A model generated the notes under the pieces. It was given only the letters and a program-made list of their open reading frames with translations, had not been told where the DNA came from and did not search any database. Source: Agroathelia rolfsii (lineage: Eukaryota > Basidiomycota > Agaricomycetes > Amylocorticiales > Amylocorticiaceae). Taken from it: a stretch of 64,000 bases of DNA. The stretch spans positions 1,860,001-1,924,000 of the forward strand of contig JABRWF010000003.1 in NCBI GenBank assembly GCA_018343915.1. Reading direction: 5' to 3'. The position numbers were made by a program, and so were the translations under genes. Every line of letters begins with the position of its first letter. Position 1 is the first letter of the stretch. Of this stretch, positions 61,672-64,000 are shown in pieces.

Positions 61672-62988
61672 TCAAAAGCTAACTAGCGGTATAACAACGT
61701 TCTCCCTCTTCAGATCAGCCCTTTGTTTCACTTTGGGAAGTAGTGGTACTCGGCGTGTCTTTTTCACTTCGGGTCCTCGGCTTCCAAAGTAACGCCCACA
61801 TTCAAAATTCCAGCAATCATTACACCGAGGCCAGTTGGCAAGCCCAAGGACATAGATATCGACTTGTTTATCAACTACTGGACCCCACGACGGCAATCGT
61901 TTGAGCCCATCATGAAATCGAGTCTCAATTTGAGCGTGATATGTGGCTACCCAGTTCAAAGCACTCTGGACGTCGAGGCCAAATTGATTCATAACAACCG
62001 TTATGATGTTATGTCGATCATCGCCTATTGCCTGCTCCTTGTTGTAGGAGGCTATGTCCTGTCAATGAATAGGACAATTAAGTGTATGGACTAACGCATT
62101 GAAATTCAGTTAATACTCACATTGTCCAAGATAATCAAGTCTGTAACAAATGTCGAGAGCTCTTTGATGACAGGATGATCAATAGCTTCGTCGGGTATGT
62201 CAAGGCCTAGCTCCATAATTACACACGACGGTCGTGCGCCGATATTCTCCCTTCGTGTATCTAGGTAAGTGTCCACGGTGCGAAATGTGTTGTTGTCTCT
62301 ATCAGAAGCCTGAACAACGACTGAATTTAGGTAATCCGTAAAACTCTCAATGAAGCGTTTTTGCAAGGTGGGGCTAGTCGTCTGAATGGCTAATGACCAG
62401 AATCTAATAGTCATTCCATTAGCGTAAACAAGGTATGTCAAAAGGATACTCAATAGAGCTTTTACTCACTGGCGAGCGACCTCACCGAGGACGATTTCAT
62501 CCAACGGTCTTGGCTTTTGAGGATCGTTGAGGGCATCCTTCACAACATCGACCATATATCCAACGCTCATGCTGTCTTCTACATCCGTATACTCGTCGAT
62601 TATAAAAAAGAGCATCATAAGATCACATCCAGTCCTAAGGTGTTCTAATATAGGATTCAATGTTTTCAATCTTTGCGGAGAATAGTATGTGTTTTGTTAT
62701 AAAATCCTATGGGATGACTGACCTTTGCTGATCCAAGGATACGCTAGGGATGCAAGTAAGCCTGATAATGGAAGGCAAAGACGTCAGATCAAAGTTTAAT
62801 TTCTCCATGTTAGGCTTACTGAAATTGCACTTGTCGAAAGCCAGCTGAGACTCCGGAGTAAATGCACGGAAACTGTGGAACCACGCTTCGGACTCGGCCT
62901 TGACTTCCTCATAGAACGGGTTGATATTCCTTTTCCAAGGCCAGTTTTTCATGGTGTCTGGAAGGTACAGTGTCTGGTTATCAGACAT
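61672..62988 (-). CDS. Sesquiterpene synthase (class I terpene cyclase)
   Basis: It cyclises farnesyl diphosphate to a sesquiterpene; the product is not predictable from sequence alone. The start [20 protein letters not shown] gives the fungal LPD-W motif. Intron GTAAGC...CAG joins KCNF to [13 protein letters not shown]. The next intron (GTCAGT...TTAG) gives [20 protein letters not shown] and its D(D/E)xxD motif [25 protein letters not shown] follows. The NSE motif is restored by splicing LIILDN to [19 protein letters not shown] conserved RY pair is in [11 protein letters not shown]. About 330-350 residues, the normal length for the family. Both metal-binding motifs are intact, so it is probably active. 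No P450 or other tailoring gene is seen within the window next to it. Confidence 0.92.
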
Positions 62989-64000
62989 TTTACAAGAACA
63001 ACAACTTGGAATATAGAGTCAATGAGCGGCGAATTGGGGAAAATACTGAGTATTTCGAGTTGTAAGTACATGATTTTTTATACAGCAGAGAAACAGAGCC
63101 GGAGGAGTATGTAATCTTGGATTTTCCATCCCTTGTGCTCCATCTTTTTTCCGGTGTTAACTAGAACGAAATGTGCACCTTGTCTCCCTCCCGTTATCTT
63201 TCCTTTTACCATGATATTTTTTATGGTCTCCTAAGTATATATGCAAGTGCCAGGTACGGTACGATATATAGCCGTTAGTAACTTCATCGGTTACTCTTCC
63301 GCCGCAAAAGCTTGAAAATACAACATACAGCAAATCAGTATACTAAAGGACATCAAGTAAAACACACCCAGATTTTTGATACTCTGTCGCAGGTGGCGGC
63401 GCCACTGATCTTTGGAGCATGTACTTCATACTATCTCCGGACGCCGAGTTTTTGGGACATCACAAGTATCTCCGAGTCCTTCCACATGTACATTAGTAAC
63501 TTTATGGAGATGCCGATTTACGCATAAGCAGATGTAAGTGTAGTAACTCTCAATTTGAAATTTCAAGATAATTTGCTTGGATAATACCATGTAACTCATG
63601 TTAAAACCCACTGCAAGTCGACCCACAGTGGCTGCCTAAATTCTTAATTGCGAAGCACGGGCTTTGTAAGCTACTATCTCTTGAGAAGAATCATGTGCTA
63701 TTTTCAGCGGCAGAGTAAGATATACATCAATTTTTTTGGGAGTAATTGTATACTGTGTTGAGTAAGAGACGTACTATCACAGCAACCCGTTTGAAGCTAG
63801 TATAACACAATACGAATCATAAAATGCGACGACGGCGTCATTCTTATCGCGATGCTGACTCCTTGTATCGGATCAAGCAAGAGAGGGAGAAATAAAAATA
63901 AAAAACCGACACCAATTTACAACAATGTTGGCTTTGTCAATATTCGGAGTAAGTCTGGAGCATACCATGTGGTGCATTACAGGATCATAAGACTTGGAAC
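62989..64000. other. Right-end region, no supported gene
   Basis: It holds the terpene synthase promoter. Short open frames near 63312-63527 (plus) and 63426-63626 (minus) resemble no family I know. Confidence 0.5.
63074..63082 (-). promoter_or_regulatory. TATA box of the terpene synthase
   Basis: TATAAAAAA on the minus strand ends about 85 bases upstream of the start at 62988, a normal position. No other TATA-like element lies closer. Confidence 0.5.

Overview
The window looks like nuclear DNA of an Agaricomycete (Basidiomycota). The protein genes are cut by many short GT-AG introns of about 50-80 bases. The gene set includes a mushroom-type terpene synthase, a PSD-like decarboxylase relic, an adenylate-forming reductase and a family-2 O-methyltransferase, mixed with conserved housekeeping genes. 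The species cannot be told from sequence alone. Gene calls were made by assembling exons by eye across all frames, so spans run from start to stop codon and include introns.

Layout, left: 1-5873 is gene-poor. Next is a SAM-dependent O-methyltransferase (5874-8453), then a second gene-poor stretch to about 11.96 kb. MCMBP and GPI1/PIG-Q follow in tandem on the minus strand (11964-16736). GPI1 is divergent, over 116 bases, from a HOOK-type dynein adaptor (16853-20112). A CDC50/LEM3 flippase subunit lies on the minus strand (20457-21961).

Layout, middle: an A-T-R adenylate-forming reductase (23193-27303) is followed by an ADP-ribose-type NUDIX hydrolase (27613-28861), an intron-containing tRNA-Arg(ACG) (28987-29093, minus), an M28 glutamate-carboxypeptidase-II-like membrane peptidase (29370-32663), tRNA dimethylallyltransferase (minus), mitochondrial ribosomal protein uL15m and PRP38 (minus). 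A decayed patch (about 37.6-39.5 kb) holds a frameshifted unknown gene and a PSD-like amino-acid decarboxylase relic with three lesions. Then come a phosphopentomutase/PGM2-like gene, proteasome ATPase RPT1, a second NUDIX paralogue with a membrane anchor, a 1-Cys peroxiredoxin and a large S9-type serine hydrolase.

Layout, right: NOT1, the CCR4-NOT scaffold, occupies 53404-60707 on the minus strand. A sesquiterpene synthase (61672-62988, minus) follows, then about 1 kb with no gene that I can see.

How the genes relate: no single biosynthetic cluster is visible. The specialised-metabolism genes (O-methyltransferase, reductase, terpene synthase, decaying decarboxylase) sit singly among housekeeping genes. 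The most distinctive structural theme is very small exons: 8 nt in the O-methyltransferase, 12 nt at the same site in both NUDIX paralogues, a run of 17/18/24/22 nt plus an 8-nt exon in the phosphomutase, and 14 nt in RPT1. One intron has a GC donor.
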